Shown: piece by piece, positions 48,393 to 58,924 of the stretch
How the letters are laid out: each line of letters starts with the position of its first letter
Numbering within the stretch: the first letter of the stretch is position 1
Origin: JAXGXJ01 sp963829545
Lineage (GTDB): Bacteria > Actinomycetota > Thermoleophilia > RBG-16-64-13
Length of the DNA: 64,000 nucleotides
Assembly (NCBI GenBank): GCA_963829545.1
Contig: CAWHIX010000008.1
Location: 124,001 to 188,000 of the forward strand
Direction: 5' to 3'
Notes under the pieces: generated by a model
Databases searched by the model: none
Told to the model about the DNA's origin: nothing
Seen by the model: only the letters and a program-made list of their open reading frames with translations
Made by a program: the position numbers and the translations under genes

Positions 48393-48716
48393 TTTGCCCC
48401 CTTACCGGCACGTGAGGGTGATCCGAATCTGCCTCGAGGATCGTGCCCGCGCCTGGCGGACGCCGTCGCCGCCATTGTACTCGCGGCCCCTATCGACAGC
48501 AATGTATATGCTGTTGCTTTATGCACCCTCTCTGTGAGATGTTGGGGGCGGTGACGTTCTCCGCGCCACGCTTCAAAGTGCGACGGTCGCCTCCCCTGTG
48601 CCGCGGCATTTCGCTTGAAGCATGGCCGCACTCACTGGCGTTGCTCGTGAGGGCCCACGGCGCGGGGGGAGAATCCGTAGGGCGCCTGTTAGACCGGCCG
48701 TAAAGGAGGGCACCAC
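48393..48716. other. Intergenic region between divergent AOR and permease operons
   Basis: 324 bases with no convincing gene on either strand. It must hold promoters for both directions. An AT-richer patch at 48470-48525 contains the inverted repeat described separately; just before the permease is AAAGGAGG at 48702-48709. Nothing else is evident. Confidence 0.6.
48496..48514. promoter_or_regulatory. Inverted repeat, candidate operator
   Basis: ACAGCA (48496-48501) and TGCTGT (48509-48514) flank ATGTATA, in the most AT-rich patch between the divergent operons. Size and placement fit a dimeric regulator site; no regulator is encoded next to it. Confidence 0.35.
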
Positions 48717-50434
48717 GTGGCTGCAGATGACGAACGCCCGGTGAAGTTGGACGTCGGCGAACACGGGCTCAAACAGCACGACCTTCGAGTCTGCGACCGT
48801 CATCTTCATGGTCTTCTCCCTCGTGGCGGCGGGCGCCTACGGCATCGAGGAGATGATCCCTGCGTCGGGTCGCGGGCCTGACGCTGGTCATGCTCATGGT
48901 GCTGCCCTTCTTGTGGGGATTGCCGTTCGGTCTGGTGGCCTCAGAACTCGGCTCCGTGAGGCCTCAAGAGGGCGGCTACTACAAGTGGGTGCAGGAAGCG
49001 CTGGGCGAGTTCTGGGGCTTTCAGGCCGGCTGGTGGAGGACCATCTCCGTCTATATCGACAACACCCTCTACGTGATCCTCGCAGGCGGCTATCTCGCAT
49101 CTCAGTGGAACTTCAACGGCTACGAGGAGTTCGCGATCAAAGCCGCCATGATCCTCATCTTCACGTACATCAACATCCGCGGCGTCAGGGATGTCGGCTT
49201 CATCACCACGATACTGTCCGTCCTCGTCATCGCCGCGTTCGCCATCGTCGCGATCGCCGGCTTTCTCAACTGGGACATGAACCCGTTCGTAGCCCTTCAC
49301 GTCGCACGGCGAGATCCTGGGCGTGGCGGGCATCTCCTTCGCCGAGTGGATCATGTTCATCGGCGCGGGCCTGGCCATCGGCATGTGGATGTACTCCGGC
49401 TATGAGTCCATGTCCACCCTTGCCGGAGAGCTCAAGAACCCGCAGGTCATCCCCAAGGCCACCCTCTCACCATTCCCCTGATCATGGCCGTCTACATACT
49501 GCCGACGATGGCAGGCCTTGCCTCCATAGGCCAGTGGGATAGCTGGGGTACGACTGCCGACAGTGTCGGGTACGCGGATGTCGTCACTACCTTCTGGGGG
49601 GCCGGATTCGGCATCTTCTTCGTCATCGTCGCGGTCCTGGCTCAGTGTTCGATCTACAACACGTACATCGCCTCGGGATCACGAGGGTTCTTCGCGCTGG
49701 CCGATGACCATCTGGCGCCGAAGATCCTGGTCAAGGTCGACAAGAAGCACGGCGTGCCGTACGTCGCGGTCATGTCTGTGGCGCATCGTCAACCTGATAC
49801 TGTGCAACTTCGCTTTCACGACGGTCGTCATCGTGGACGTGTTCCTGCTGATCTCGTCGTACATCCTGGTCTACATCTCGGCGATGATCCTCAGGAAGAG
49901 GATCCCCGAGGAGGAGTACAAGTTCAAGATCCCGGGCGGGTACCCCTTTCTCGTGTTGCTCTGCGTCGTTCCCATCATCATCGGAGTGGTGTCGTTCTTC
50001 ATCAACGGCACCGACTTCTTCATAGGCGGCCTGATCGGCATTGTCACAGGGCCGATCATGTACGTCATCTGGAAGTGATGTACGGCGGTCTTGCCAAGAA
50101 GGATCCGGTCGAACTACCCGCTCAATCCCACGGACGCGTCTGGGCGTCGGCGACCTGAAGCGGATGGCCGGCGTCTTCTTCGGTTTCGCGGTCGTGGGTT
50201 TCGTGGCCGTTCCGTGGCTGAGATGGTTCGAGGGAGACTGGGCGGAGGAGTACTACCGCGAGACCTACGGTCTCCTGGTCTCCGGGTTCTTGGGCAGCTT
50301 CGACAGCATGTTGACCGCCATCCTCGTCATCGCGGGGATCTTCTGTGGCGATAGCCATCGCCTGTACTATCGCCGCAATCAAGCTCGAGCCGAAGAAGGG
50401 TGCGGTGCCGCCGTCGTCCGTGGACTCGGACTAG
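48717..50434 (+). pseudogene. APC-family amino acid permease (about 8 frameshifts)
   Basis: GTG at 48717 after AAAGGAGG. Pieces in order: FMVFSLVAAGAYGIEEMIP, FGLVASELGSVRPQEGGYYKWVQ (the APC first-loop signature), GFQAGWWRTISVYIDN, several hydrophobic helices, IYNTYIASGSRGFFALA, and a long C-terminal extension ending KLEPKKGAVPPSS at 50434. Shifts lie near 48792, 48871, 49310, 49470, 49781, 50078, 50114 and 50355, mostly extra bases. Expected inner-membrane transporter with about 12 helices. Stands ahead of amino-acid-type enzymes, so it likely imports an amino acid or polyamine. Confidence 0.8.
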
Positions 50435-50465
50435 TACCTGCAACACACGGCATAGCGAGGTCCAG

Positions 50466-51680
50466 ATGAAGGTTCTGCTGGTGGGCGTAGGAGGCGTGGG
50501 CGAGGCCATCGCCGTTCTGACCAAGGACAAGCCCTGGGTGGAGAAGCTGGTGCTGTGCCGACTACAACGTCGACCGGGCCAAGGAGGTCTACGCCAAGGT
50601 GGGCTCGCCCGCCAAGATGCCGGTGGAGTTCATCGACGCGAGCGACCAGAAGCAGATAGAGGCGCTGGCCCGCAAGCACGAGGTCGACCTGATCCACAAC
50701 GCGGTCGACCCGGTGTTCAACGAGGCCATCTTCGACGCCGCCTACGAGGTGGGCTGCAACTACATGGACATGGCCATGACCCTGTCCACGCCGCATCCGA
50801 AGACCCCTACAACGACCTGCGGCGTCAAGCTGGGCGACTACCAGTTCGAGCGGGCGGAGAAGTGGGAGAAGAAGGGCCTGCTCGCCTTCGTGGGTATGGG
50901 CGTCGAGCCCGGCATGGCCGACGTCTTCGCCAAGTACGCCGAGAAGAACCTCTTCGACGAGATCGAAGAGATCGGCGTGCGCGACGGCGCCAACCTGGAG
51001 GTGCGGGGCTACGAGTTCGCCCCCAACTTCTCCATCTGGACCACCATCGAGGAGTGCCTCAACCCGCCGGTGGTCTGGGAGAAGGACAAGGGCTGGTGCA
51101 CCACCGAGCCGTTCTCCGAGCCCGAGGTCTTCGAGTTCCCCGAGGGCATCGGGCCGGTGGAGTGCGTCAACGTGGAGCACGAAGAGGTGCTGCTGGTGCC
51201 GCGCTGGGTCAAGTGCAAGCGGGTGACCTTCAAGTACGGCCTGGGCGACGAGTTCATCGGCGTGCTCAAGACCATCAAGATGCTCGGCCTCGACAACCGC
51301 TTCCCCATCGACGTCAAGGGCGTCAAGGTGGCGCCGCGCGATGTGGTGGCGGCCTGCCTGCCCGACCCGGCCCACCTGGGCGACCAGATGTTCGGCAAGA
51401 CCTGCGCCGGCACCTGGGTCAAGGGCACCAAGGACGGCAAGCCGCGTCAGGTCTATCTCTACCAGGTGGCCGACAACGAGACCTGCATGAAGAACTACGG
51501 CGTGCAGGCCGTCGTGTGGCAGACGGCGGTCAACCCGGTCATCGCCTGGGAACTGCTGGAGACGCGGAGTGTGGAAGGGCGAGGGCGTGCTCGGGTCCGG
51601 AGGCGTTCGACCCCGATCCGTTCATGGAGCTGATGCCGAAGTACGACTTCCCCTGCGGCCTCAAGGAGATGAAGGCCTGA
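50466..51680 (+). CDS. Saccharopine dehydrogenase-like oxidoreductase (frameshifted)
   Basis: About 400 residues. VLLVGVGGVGEAIAVL is the NAD(P) site; KLVLCDYNVDRAKEV follows after an extra base near 50563. Two compensating changes around 50800-50820 and extra bases near 51566 and 51600 are also needed; the protein ends FPCGLKEMKA at 51680. GLLAFVGMGVEPGMADVFA is characteristic of the saccharopine dehydrogenase/carboxynorspermidine synthase superfamily. Likely reductively couples or cleaves an amino acid derivative; between a permease and aminotransferases it suggests lysine-, ornithine- or polyamine-type metabolism. Confidence 0.82.
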   Translation: MKVLLVGVGGVGEAIAVLTKDKPWVEKLVLCRLQRRPGQGGLRQGGLARQDAGGVHRRERPEADRGAGPQARGRPDPQRGRPGVQRGHLRRRLRGGLQLHGHGHDPVHAASEDPYNDLRRQAGRLPVRAGGEVGEEGPARLRGYGRRARHGRRLRQVRREEPLRRDRRDRRARRRQPGGAGLRVRPQLLHLDHHRGVPQPAGGLGEGQGLVHHRAVLRARGLRVPRGHRAGGVRQRGARRGAAGAALGQVQAGDLQVRPGRRVHRRAQDHQDARPRQPLPHRRQGRQGGAARCGGGLPARPGPPGRPDVRQDLRRHLGQGHQGRQAASGLSLPGGRQRDLHEELRRAGRRVADGGQPGHRLGTAGDAECGRARACSGPEAFDPDPFMELMPKYDFPCGLKEMKA

Positions 51681-51819
51681 GAGCGAGTGGTCGACGACGT
51701 GAAGAAAGCGCCCTAGCGCACCCCGCTCCGACGGAGTGCGCAAGCTGGCGTGTCAAGGGCGGTGATAGCTCCCGGTGACCTGGCCGCGGTGCTCGTCGCA
51801 ATAAAGGAGCTGTGAAGCA

Positions 51820-53215
51820 ATGACCGCATCGCATGCTACGATCGACCGCAAGCTCGTCGCCGAACTGACGGAGCGCGAGGAGAAGCGCCTGGAGGACGAG
51901 ACCCCCAAGTCATACGAGATGTTCAAGCGGGCGTCCAAGATCGCTGGTCAACGGGGTCTCGTCCACCTACCAGGTGCGCGACCCCTACCCGATCTACTTC
52001 ACGCCACGGCAAGGGCATCGAAGATCTACTCGGTGGACGGCCAGCGAGATCAGCGACTTTCACAACGGCTTCGGCTGCATGGTGCAGGGCCACGCCCATC
52101 CGGCCATCGTCGAGACCATCAAGAAGCGCTGCGAGCTCGGCACGCAGTTCGCCCTGCCCACCGAGGACTCCATCATCGTGGCCGAGCATCTGGCCAAGAA
52201 CTTCCGTCTGCCCAAGTGGCGCTTCGTGAACTCGGGCTCCGAGGCCACCATGGACGCCATCCGCATCGCCCGCGCCTACACCGGCCGCGACGTGATCATC
52301 AAGATCTTCGGCTCCTACCACGGCCACCACGACTACGTGATGGTGAGCCTGGGTGTCGCCGATTTCGGGAGACATCGGGCCCCGCGACAACTACAAGTCG
52401 ATCTCCTACGGCGCGCGGCATCCCGCAGTCGTCCATCGACATGACCGTGGCGGTGCCCTTCAACGACGCCGAGAGCATGGGAAGCCCGCATCGAGCGGCT
52501 GATCGCCGAGGGGCGCAAGCCGGCCTGCGTCATCATGGAAGCGGCCATGATGAACCTGGGCGTGGTCCTGCCCGAGCCGGGCTACCTGGAGGCAGTGCGC
52601 GACATCACCAAGAAGCACGGCATCGTGCTCATCTTCGACGAGGTCAAGACCGGCATCTGCACGGCTCCCGGCGGCGCGGTGGAGCGCTTCGGCGTGGTGC
52701 CCGACATGGTCACCCTGGCCAAGGCCCTGGCCGGCGGGCATGCCCTCGGGCGCCATCGGCGGCAGCGAAGAGGTCATGGACGGTGGTCGCCGAGCGGCAA
52801 GGTCTACCAGGTGGGCACCTACAGCGGCAACCCCCTGGCCATGGCCGGCGCCCGCACCAGCCTGGAGGAGGTCATGACCCCGGACGCCTACAAGCACCTC
52901 AACTACCTGAACGACCGGCTCATCAGCGAGTGCGACGCCATCGGCGCCAAGTACGACTTCCCCGGCTACACCGTGGGCATCTCGTCCAAGGGCTGCGTCA
53001 ACTTCGCCACCGGCAAGATCACCGACTACGAGTCGTTCATCAAGTACCAGGACGTGGAGCTGTGCACACTGGCCTGGCTCTACAACATGAACCGAGGCGT
53101 GATCATCGCGCCGGGGCGCGAAGAAGAATGGACCCTCTCCGTGCAGCACACCGACGAGGACATCGACCGCTACGTGAACGCCTTCGAGGAGATGGTGAAG
53201 GAAGTGACGAGGTAA
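51820..53215 (+). pseudogene. Class III aminotransferase 1, glutamate-1-semialdehyde-mutase-like (frameshifted)
   Basis: About 460 residues after correction. RFVNSGSEATMDAIRIARAYTGR is the PLP-phosphate region, LIFDEVKTG the PLP-ring Asp, and VTLAKALAGG contains the Schiff-base lysine. The first 250 codons need at least five shifts (near 51947, 52005, 52043, 52368 and 52420, with others to 52790). Similar in layout to HemL but in a catabolic context. Overlaps the next start codon (TAATG). Confidence 0.8.
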
Positions 53216-54541
53216 TGAGCGAGATGAGGGACACCGAGCAACTTCTCGGCGCTGCGGAACCAGAACGTTCCCCGCGGGGTGACGCAGTACAATCCCATCT
53301 TCGCCGACCACGCCAAGAACTCCATCATCACCACCGTCGACGGGCGTGAGTACATCGACTTCGCCGGGGGCATCGGGGTCATGAACGTCGGTCACTGCCC
53401 ATCCCAAGGTGGTTGCGGCCGTACAGGGCCAGGTGGAGAAGTTCTCGCACACCTCGTTCAACGTGGTCATGTACGAGTCGTACCTGCGCCTGGCCGAGAA
53501 GCTCAACCAGTCCACGCCCGGTGACTTCCCAAGAAGACCATGTTCGTGAACTCGGGCGCCGAAGCGGTAGAGAACGGCATCAAGATCGCCCGCTACTTCA
53601 CAGGCCGCCAAGCCGTCATCGCCTTCGAAGGGGCCTTCCACGGGCGGACGCTCATGGGCATGACCCTGACCTCCAAGGTGCTCCCCTACAAGACGGGCTT
53701 CGGGCCCTTCGCCCCGGAGATCTACCGCATCCCCTACGCCTACTGCTACCGTTGCCCGCTGTCGCTCTCCTATCCGGAGTGCGGGGTCCGCTGCGCGGAG
53801 CTTCTGACCCAGGCCTTCCAGCAATACGTGGAAGCCGAGACGGTGGCGGCGGTGATCGTCGAGCCGGTCCTTGGCGAGGGCGGGTTCGTGGCGCCCCCGC
53901 CGGAATACCTGCGGCGGCTGAAGGAGATCTGTGAGGACAACGGCACCGTCTTCATCTGCGACGAGATCCAGACGGGGATGGGTCGCACGGGGAGCCTGTT
54001 CGCCATCGAGCGCAGCGGCGTGGTGCCCGATATCCTCCTGACCGCCAAGTCGCTGGGTGCGGGCTATCCTCTGGCCGGCATCACCGGGCGCGCCGACATC
54101 ATGGATGCTCCCCCGCCAGGGTCGATAGGGGGGACGTACGGGGGTAATCCCGCGGCCTGCGAGGCCGCTCTGGCGGTGTTCGACATCATGGAGGAAGAGG
54201 GCCTGCCGGCGCGGGCGGAGGCCATCGGCAGGCGTACGCGGGAGCGCTTCGAGGCGCTGCAGCAACGCTTTCCGGTAGTCGGTGACGTGCGTGGCGCGGG
54301 CGCCATGATGGCCATGGAGCTGGTCGAAGACCGCCAGACGAAGGCGCCTGCGGCTGCGCTTGCCAAGGAGGTGCGCCTGGAGCTGTTCGAGCGCGGGGTC
54401 CTCTGTCTGCTGGCGGGAGTGGGCGACAACGTGGTCAGGCTGCTCGTGCCTTTGACCATCGAAGACGAGGTCCTCGACCGGGGCCTGGATATGATCGAGG
54501 CCGGCCTGGAGGCCGCGCTAGCGAAACGGAGCGCCGGCTAG
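53215..54541 (+). CDS. Class III aminotransferase 2, 4-aminobutyrate-type (frameshifted 5' end)
   Basis: About 440 residues. After shifts near 53252, 53399 and 53530 the frame is clean to 54541. MFVNSGAEAVENGIKIAR, FICDEIQTGMGRTG and LLTAKSLGAG give the PLP site. An insert CYRCPLSLSYPECGVRCAEL carries the CxxC seen in GABA-aminotransferase-like proteins that bind an inter-subunit [2Fe-2S] cluster. Removes an amino group from an omega-amino acid or diamine. Tail-to-tail with aminotransferase 3, 37 bases apart. Confidence 0.86.
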
Positions 54542-54578
54542 AAGCTCTTTGGAGGGCCCGGGCAGTCAGCGGCCGGCG

Positions 54579-55889
54579 CTAACCCGCCGTCGCGAATGCC
54601 CTTTCCAGGAGCCTCAGCGCCTCGTCCACCTCGGCCGCCGAGACGATCAGCGGCGGCGTGAGGCGGATGACGTTGCCGTAGAGTCCACCCTTGCCGATGA
54701 GCAGGCCCAGGCGGCGCGTCTCCTCGAATATGCGCAGCACCTTCTTGGGGTCGGGTGCCTTGCCGTCGGGTGAGGCCGGATCGATGATCTCCAGGGCCTG
54801 CATGAGGCCCATGCCTCGGACGTCTCCGATGCTGGGATATTTCTCCTGCAAGGCTTCCAGTCCCTCACGCAGTCGGCGGCCTTGTACCTCGGCGTTGTCG
54901 GGCAGGCGGTTCTGTTCGATGAAGTCGATGGTCGCCAGCGCGGCGCGACAGCTGACCGGGTTGCCGCCGAAGGTGGCGATGGAGAGACCGCTGAAGGTGT
55001 CGGCTACCGCCGCCGTGGCCGTGGTGGCCCCCATGGGGATGCCGTTGGCGATGCCCTTCGCAAAGGTCATGATGTCCGGTTGCACGCCCCAGTGCTCGAT
55101 CCCGCACCAGGCGGTGCCGGTGCGCCCCCAGCCCGTCTGCACCTCGTCGCAGATGAACAGGCCTCCGTACTTGCGGGCGATGGCAAGGACTTCCTGGAAG
55201 TACTCCTTGGGTGGGGTGATGAAGCCGCCCACGCCCTGGATGGGCTCGGCCATGAACGCGGCGATCTCTCCCGTGGTCGTCGTCTGGATGAGTTCCTCCA
55301 CGTCGCGCGCGCAGCGCAGTTCGCAGGAGGGGTAGGTGAGTCCCAGGCTGCAGCGGTAGCAGTAGGGGTTGTGGGCGTGCTTGATATAGGGGATGGCACT
55401 GGGCATGGTCCGCCAAGGGGCGTGCGCGGTGATGTTGAGAGTCACCTCGCTGCGTCCGGAATAGGCGTGCCGCAGGGCGACGATGTCGGAGCGTCCGGTG
55501 GCGTGACGGGCCAGAAACACGGCGGTCTCATTGGCCTCGGTGCCCGAGGAGGTGAAGAAGCTCTTCTGAAGGGCGCCCGGGGTGATCTCGGCGATCTTCT
55601 CGGCCAGCTTGACCTGGGGCGCGGTGAGGTACAGGGTCGAGGTGTGCTGCAGGGTCTCGTTCTGGTCGATGATGGCCCGGTTCACCTCGTCGTTGCAGTG
55701 GCCCACGCTGACCGTGAGGATGCCACCGAAGAAGTCCAGGTAGTCCGTGCCCTGGTCGTCGGTGAGGTACATGCCCTTGCCGCGGACCAGGGTGAGGGGC
55801 TGTTCGTAGTACGTGCCTACGCAGGGAAAGAGGTATTCGCCCTGCAGACGCTCGATCTCGGCTCCCATGCGACCCTCGCTTGTCATCAC
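54579..55889 (-). CDS. Class III aminotransferase 3 (AGXT2/GABA-type)
   Basis: 436 residues, intact. FFTSSGTEANETAVFLAR, FICDEVQTGWGRTG, then MTFAKGIANG with the PLP lysine. It has the same cysteine insert as its neighbour (CYRCSLGLTYPSCELRCA), so the two are paralogues despite opposite strands. Candidate substrates are 4-aminobutyrate, beta-alanine or alanine/glyoxylate. Start ATG at 55889. Confidence 0.9.
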   Translation of the reverse strand: MMTSEGRMGAEIERLQGEYLFPCVGTYYEQPLTLVRGKGMYLTDDQGTDYLDFFGGILTVSVGHCNDEVNRAIIDQNETLQHTSTLYLTAPQVKLAEKIAEITPGALQKSFFTSSGTEANETAVFLARHATGRSDIVALRHAYSGRSEVTLNITAHAPWRTMPSAIPYIKHAHNPYCYRCSLGLTYPSCELRCARDVEELIQTTTTGEIAAFMAEPIQGVGGFITPPKEYFQEVLAIARKYGGLFICDEVQTGWGRTGTAWCGIEHWGVQPDIMTFAKGIANGIPMGATTATAAVADTFSGLSIATFGGNPVSCRAALATIDFIEQNRLPDNAEVQGRRLREGLEALQEKYPSIGDVRGMGLMQALEIIDPASPDGKAPDPKKVLRIFEETRRLGLLIGKGGLYGNVIRLTPPLIVSAAEVDEALRLLERAFATAG

Positions 55890-56061
55890 GCATCCTCCTC
55901 CAGTTGCAGCGGCACGTTCTCACTTATAGCCAATGTCCGCGCCCGTGTCAAAGCGGTGACTCGGGGCGCTCTGAGGGCCTGCTGCTCGAGCCGGGAACCG
56001 ACAACGACCCGTGCCGTCTGGTATCTTGTAGCGTCCCCTCGAATCAGGAGCATGACTTTTC

Positions 56062-57939
56062 TTGGCTACGAAGAAGGCTGCCCACAAGCGTAAGCGCTCT
56101 CACAAGAGACGGCGCATCCTCCTAGCTGCTGGGATCGTCATCCTGGTTCTAGTGCTCGGGTTCCTCATCGACTCTGCCCTCTACTACAACAAGGTGCACG
56201 CGGGTGTGACAGTGTCCGGGCAGGATTTCGGCGGACTTACCCGCGACGAAGCCACTGTGGCCCTCCGCGACCTGGTGGAGGAGGCCGCGGAGAAACCCGT
56301 CACCCTGACGAGCGGCAATCGCACATGGCCCGTCATGCCGGACGATGTGGGTACCAAGATCGACGTCGTGGGAGCAGTCCTGCAGGCCATGGGCGTCTCC
56401 CGGGACAGCAATCTGCTGGTAGACGGCTTCGAGCGCATACTCCTTCATTTTCGGACCACCGACGTGCCTCTGGTAGGCAAGGTGGACGAGCAGAAGATGG
56501 ACCAACTCCTGGCCGGGATCGCCAAGGAGATCGAGGTGCCCCCGGTGAATCCTGGTCTGGCCATCTCTGGGACGCAGATCAAGCCGGTGGAGGGACGCAA
56601 GGGGCGGATGGTCGACGAGGAGACGCTGCGCTCCGAGCTGAAGGCTCTGCTGTTGACGCTCCATTCCACCGAACTCGACATTCCCATGGTTATCAAGGAG
56701 CCGACACTGCAGGCGGAGGACACTGTCCAGGCTGTCGCGCAGGCGAAGACCATGATCGGCGCGCCGATCACTCTCACGCAGGGCGACAACTCCTGGAAAC
56801 TCACCGCGGAGCAGGTCGGTGCCTACATGGACTTCACGACCGAGGATCGGAACGGTGTGGCCACGCTGGTCCCCTTCCTCTCGGCCCAGAAGATGGAGCC
56901 CTTCTTCGCGGAGATCGCCGACGCGGTCTACCGGAAGCCGGTCAATGCCACCTTCAAGGGCGACGGCACGCAGGCCTGGGTGGTGCCTGCGGTGGAAGGA
57001 CACAAGCTCGACCCGGAGAAGACGGCCGCCGCGCTGACGGCGGCGGCGCTGAAGCGGGAAGGGCGCGCCGCCAAGGTGGCGCTGACCGTCACCCAGCCCG
57101 ACCGCACGACCGAAGAGGCTGAGGCGATGGGCGTCCATGACAAGCTGGCTGCCTTCACCACCACGTGGGAGGGGACCAAGGACCGGCAGACCAACGTCCG
57201 CATCACGACGAAGTACGCAAACAATGTTCTCCTGGCTCCCGGCGACGTCTTCAATTTCGACGAGCAGATCGGCCCGCGCACGGAAGAGCGGGGCTACAAG
57301 ATGGCGCCGGGTATCACGGCCGGCCAGCTGGAGGACCAGTTGGGGGGCGGGATCTGCCAGGTGTCCACCACCCTGTTCAACGCCGCCTTCTTCGCCGGCC
57401 TGGACATCCTGGAACGCAAGAACCACTCCATCTACATCGATCACTATCCCAAGGGCCGCGACGCCACGGTGAGCGGCGGGAGTCCGAACATGCGCTTCCG
57501 TAACGACACCGGCAACTACATCCTGGTCCGTGGGGCGTCCGACGGTGTCACGACGACCTTCGTGATCTACGGCACTAAGACCGGTCGCAAGGTCGAGTAC
57601 ACCACCAGCGAGTTCTACGACGTCGTCCCCATGGAGAAGGTGGAGTACAACAAGTCGGCACTGAGCCCCGGCAAGACGGAGATCAAGACGGCCGGGCAGG
57701 ATGGCAAGTCGATCAAGGTGGTGCGGGTGGTCAAGTCGTCCAGCGGCGAGGTGATCCACAAGGACACCTTCATCAGCATCTGGAAGATGATGCCGCGTGA
57801 GACTTATGTGGGCGTCGGCTCGACGACCACCACCAAGGGCGAGTCGACGACCACCACGAAGAAGCCGGCGACGACTACCACTGTCACCGAGCCGACGACG
57901 ACTACGGTGCCCGCGGAGCCGGAGGAAGGCACCGGCTAG
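56062..57939 (+). CDS. VanW-family membrane-anchored cell-wall protein
   Basis: 625 residues from a TTG at 56062, 11 bases after AGGAG; no better in-frame start is visible. Lys/Arg-rich N-terminus then a transmembrane segment (ILLAAGIVILVLVLGFLI), repeated peptidoglycan-binding-4-type domains (GVTVSGQDFGGLTRDEA), and a VanW domain with GGGICQVSTTLFNAAF and NHSIYIDHYPKGRDA. C-terminal Thr-rich linker (TTTTKG, TTTTKKP) typical of surface proteins. Role in peptidoglycan binding or antibiotic tolerance is family-level knowledge only. Confidence 0.88.
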   Translation: MATKKAAHKRKRSHKRRRILLAAGIVILVLVLGFLIDSALYYNKVHAGVTVSGQDFGGLTRDEATVALRDLVEEAAEKPVTLTSGNRTWPVMPDDVGTKIDVVGAVLQAMGVSRDSNLLVDGFERILLHFRTTDVPLVGKVDEQKMDQLLAGIAKEIEVPPVNPGLAISGTQIKPVEGRKGRMVDEETLRSELKALLLTLHSTELDIPMVIKEPTLQAEDTVQAVAQAKTMIGAPITLTQGDNSWKLTAEQVGAYMDFTTEDRNGVATLVPFLSAQKMEPFFAEIADAVYRKPVNATFKGDGTQAWVVPAVEGHKLDPEKTAAALTAAALKREGRAAKVALTVTQPDRTTEEAEAMGVHDKLAAFTTTWEGTKDRQTNVRITTKYANNVLLAPGDVFNFDEQIGPRTEERGYKMAPGITAGQLEDQLGGGICQVSTTLFNAAFFAGLDILERKNHSIYIDHYPKGRDATVSGGSPNMRFRNDTGNYILVRGASDGVTTTFVIYGTKTGRKVEYTTSEFYDVVPMEKVEYNKSALSPGKTEIKTAGQDGKSIKVVRVVKSSSGEVIHKDTFISIWKMMPRETYVGVGSTTTTKGESTTTTKKPATTTTVTEPTTTTVPAEPEEGTG

Positions 57940-58046
57940 GGCCTGCTGCGTCGGGACGCCCCGGTTCGAGGCAGGTGCGCGCAGGGCCGGGCGCATGCGG
58001 AGCGGGGGGCGCGCGGGCGGGGCGCTGCGGGCCAGACAGACAGCGA

Positions 58047-58083
58047 AACGGGGCGCAGACCCATTCTGGGTCTGCGCCCCGTT
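58047..58083. terminator. Strong bidirectional hairpin terminator
   Basis: Perfect 17-bp stem (58047-58063 with 58067-58083) and a TTC loop, between the convergent VanW and Cys-rich protein genes. Highly stable; T-runs are weak on both sides, so it may work in both directions mainly by its stem. Confidence 0.75.
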
Positions 58084-58120
58084 CACTAGAGAGTCCTTCT
58101 CGGGAGAGTTCCTCTAGGCG

Positions 58121-58868
58121 TCAGTCCTGGTTGGGGCAGTCACCGGTGCCGTCGCCGGCTCCGTTCGGGCCTCCAGGACCATTGGCGCCGGCGCCGCCGG
58201 CCTGAGAGCCGCCCGCGGGCACGCCGGTGCCGTCACAGTCGCCGTCCTGCAGCCGCTGCCGATCCTGAGTCTGATCACCGGCAGCCGTTCCTGCGCCGGT
58301 ATCGTCGCACGTGCCATCACAGTCCTGCGCCTGCTCCTGCGTCTGCTGCCGGACCTGCGCTGCCGTTGTGGTGGCCTGGGCGGTCTGCGCAGCGGTCTGC
58401 TGCTGCGCCTGGGTGCGGACCGTGGCCTGCGCGCGGGCCGTGGTCGTGGTGCCGGCCGGGTCGCCTGCCTGCACCGCGGCGGCGGTCATCACGGCCGCGG
58501 TCACGCCGGCGGGGGCCACACTCGCGCCAGCTACGGTGGTCGCCGTAGCGCGCGGTCTGGGTCTGGTCGCCGTCGCAAGTGCCGTCGCAGTCGCCATTGC
58601 ACGCGCCGGCGCCTTCGCCGTCACACGTACCGTCACACTCGCCATCGCAGGTTCCGTCACAGTTCTCGCCTGTGCCGTCGCGCATCTGCAGTTGGTCGGC
58701 GCCGTCGAGACAGGTCGTGTTGGGACTGGCGAGGTTCTGATACTGGTTCGCCGCGCCGTTGGGCGCCTTGTCCGGACCCCCAGCGCCGGCCGCCAAGGCC
58801 GAGCCGCCGACGGCAAGCACCAGAGCGGCCACGACCGCGAGGGTCACCCACATCTTGCGTGTTCTCAT
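58121..58868 (-). CDS. Secreted Cys/Asp/Gly-rich repeat protein (one frameshift)
   Basis: About 248 residues after removing one extra base near 58550. Signal peptide MRTRKMWVTLAVVAALVLAV ending near GSALAAG. Then a run of C-D-G-x units (CDGTCDGECDGTCDGE), a central Thr/Ala/Gln low-complexity region (TTTTARAQ, QQQTAAQTAQ), a second CDGTCDD block, and a Gly-rich tail ending GDCPNQD. Repeated acidic cysteine pairs suggest divalent-metal binding or disulfide cross-linking at the cell surface. I do not recognise a family. GGAGGT precedes the ATG. Confidence 0.6.
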
Positions 58869-58889
58869 CGAATACCTCCTGATCGACTT

Positions 58890-58924
58890 CGGGGTTTCAG
58901 CCCCGGGCGGTCACTTGAACCGCC
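58890..58924 (-). promoter_or_regulatory. Two tandem hairpins in the leader of the Cys-rich secreted protein
   Basis: On the minus strand GGCGGT/ACCGCC (58919-58924 with 58906-58911, 7-base loop) is followed at once by CGGGG/CCCCG (58901-58905 with 58890-58894, loop CTGAAA). A GGAGGT ribosome site and the start codon lie just downstream. Arrangement suits a structured 5' UTR; I could not match it to a known riboswitch class. Confidence 0.4.
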
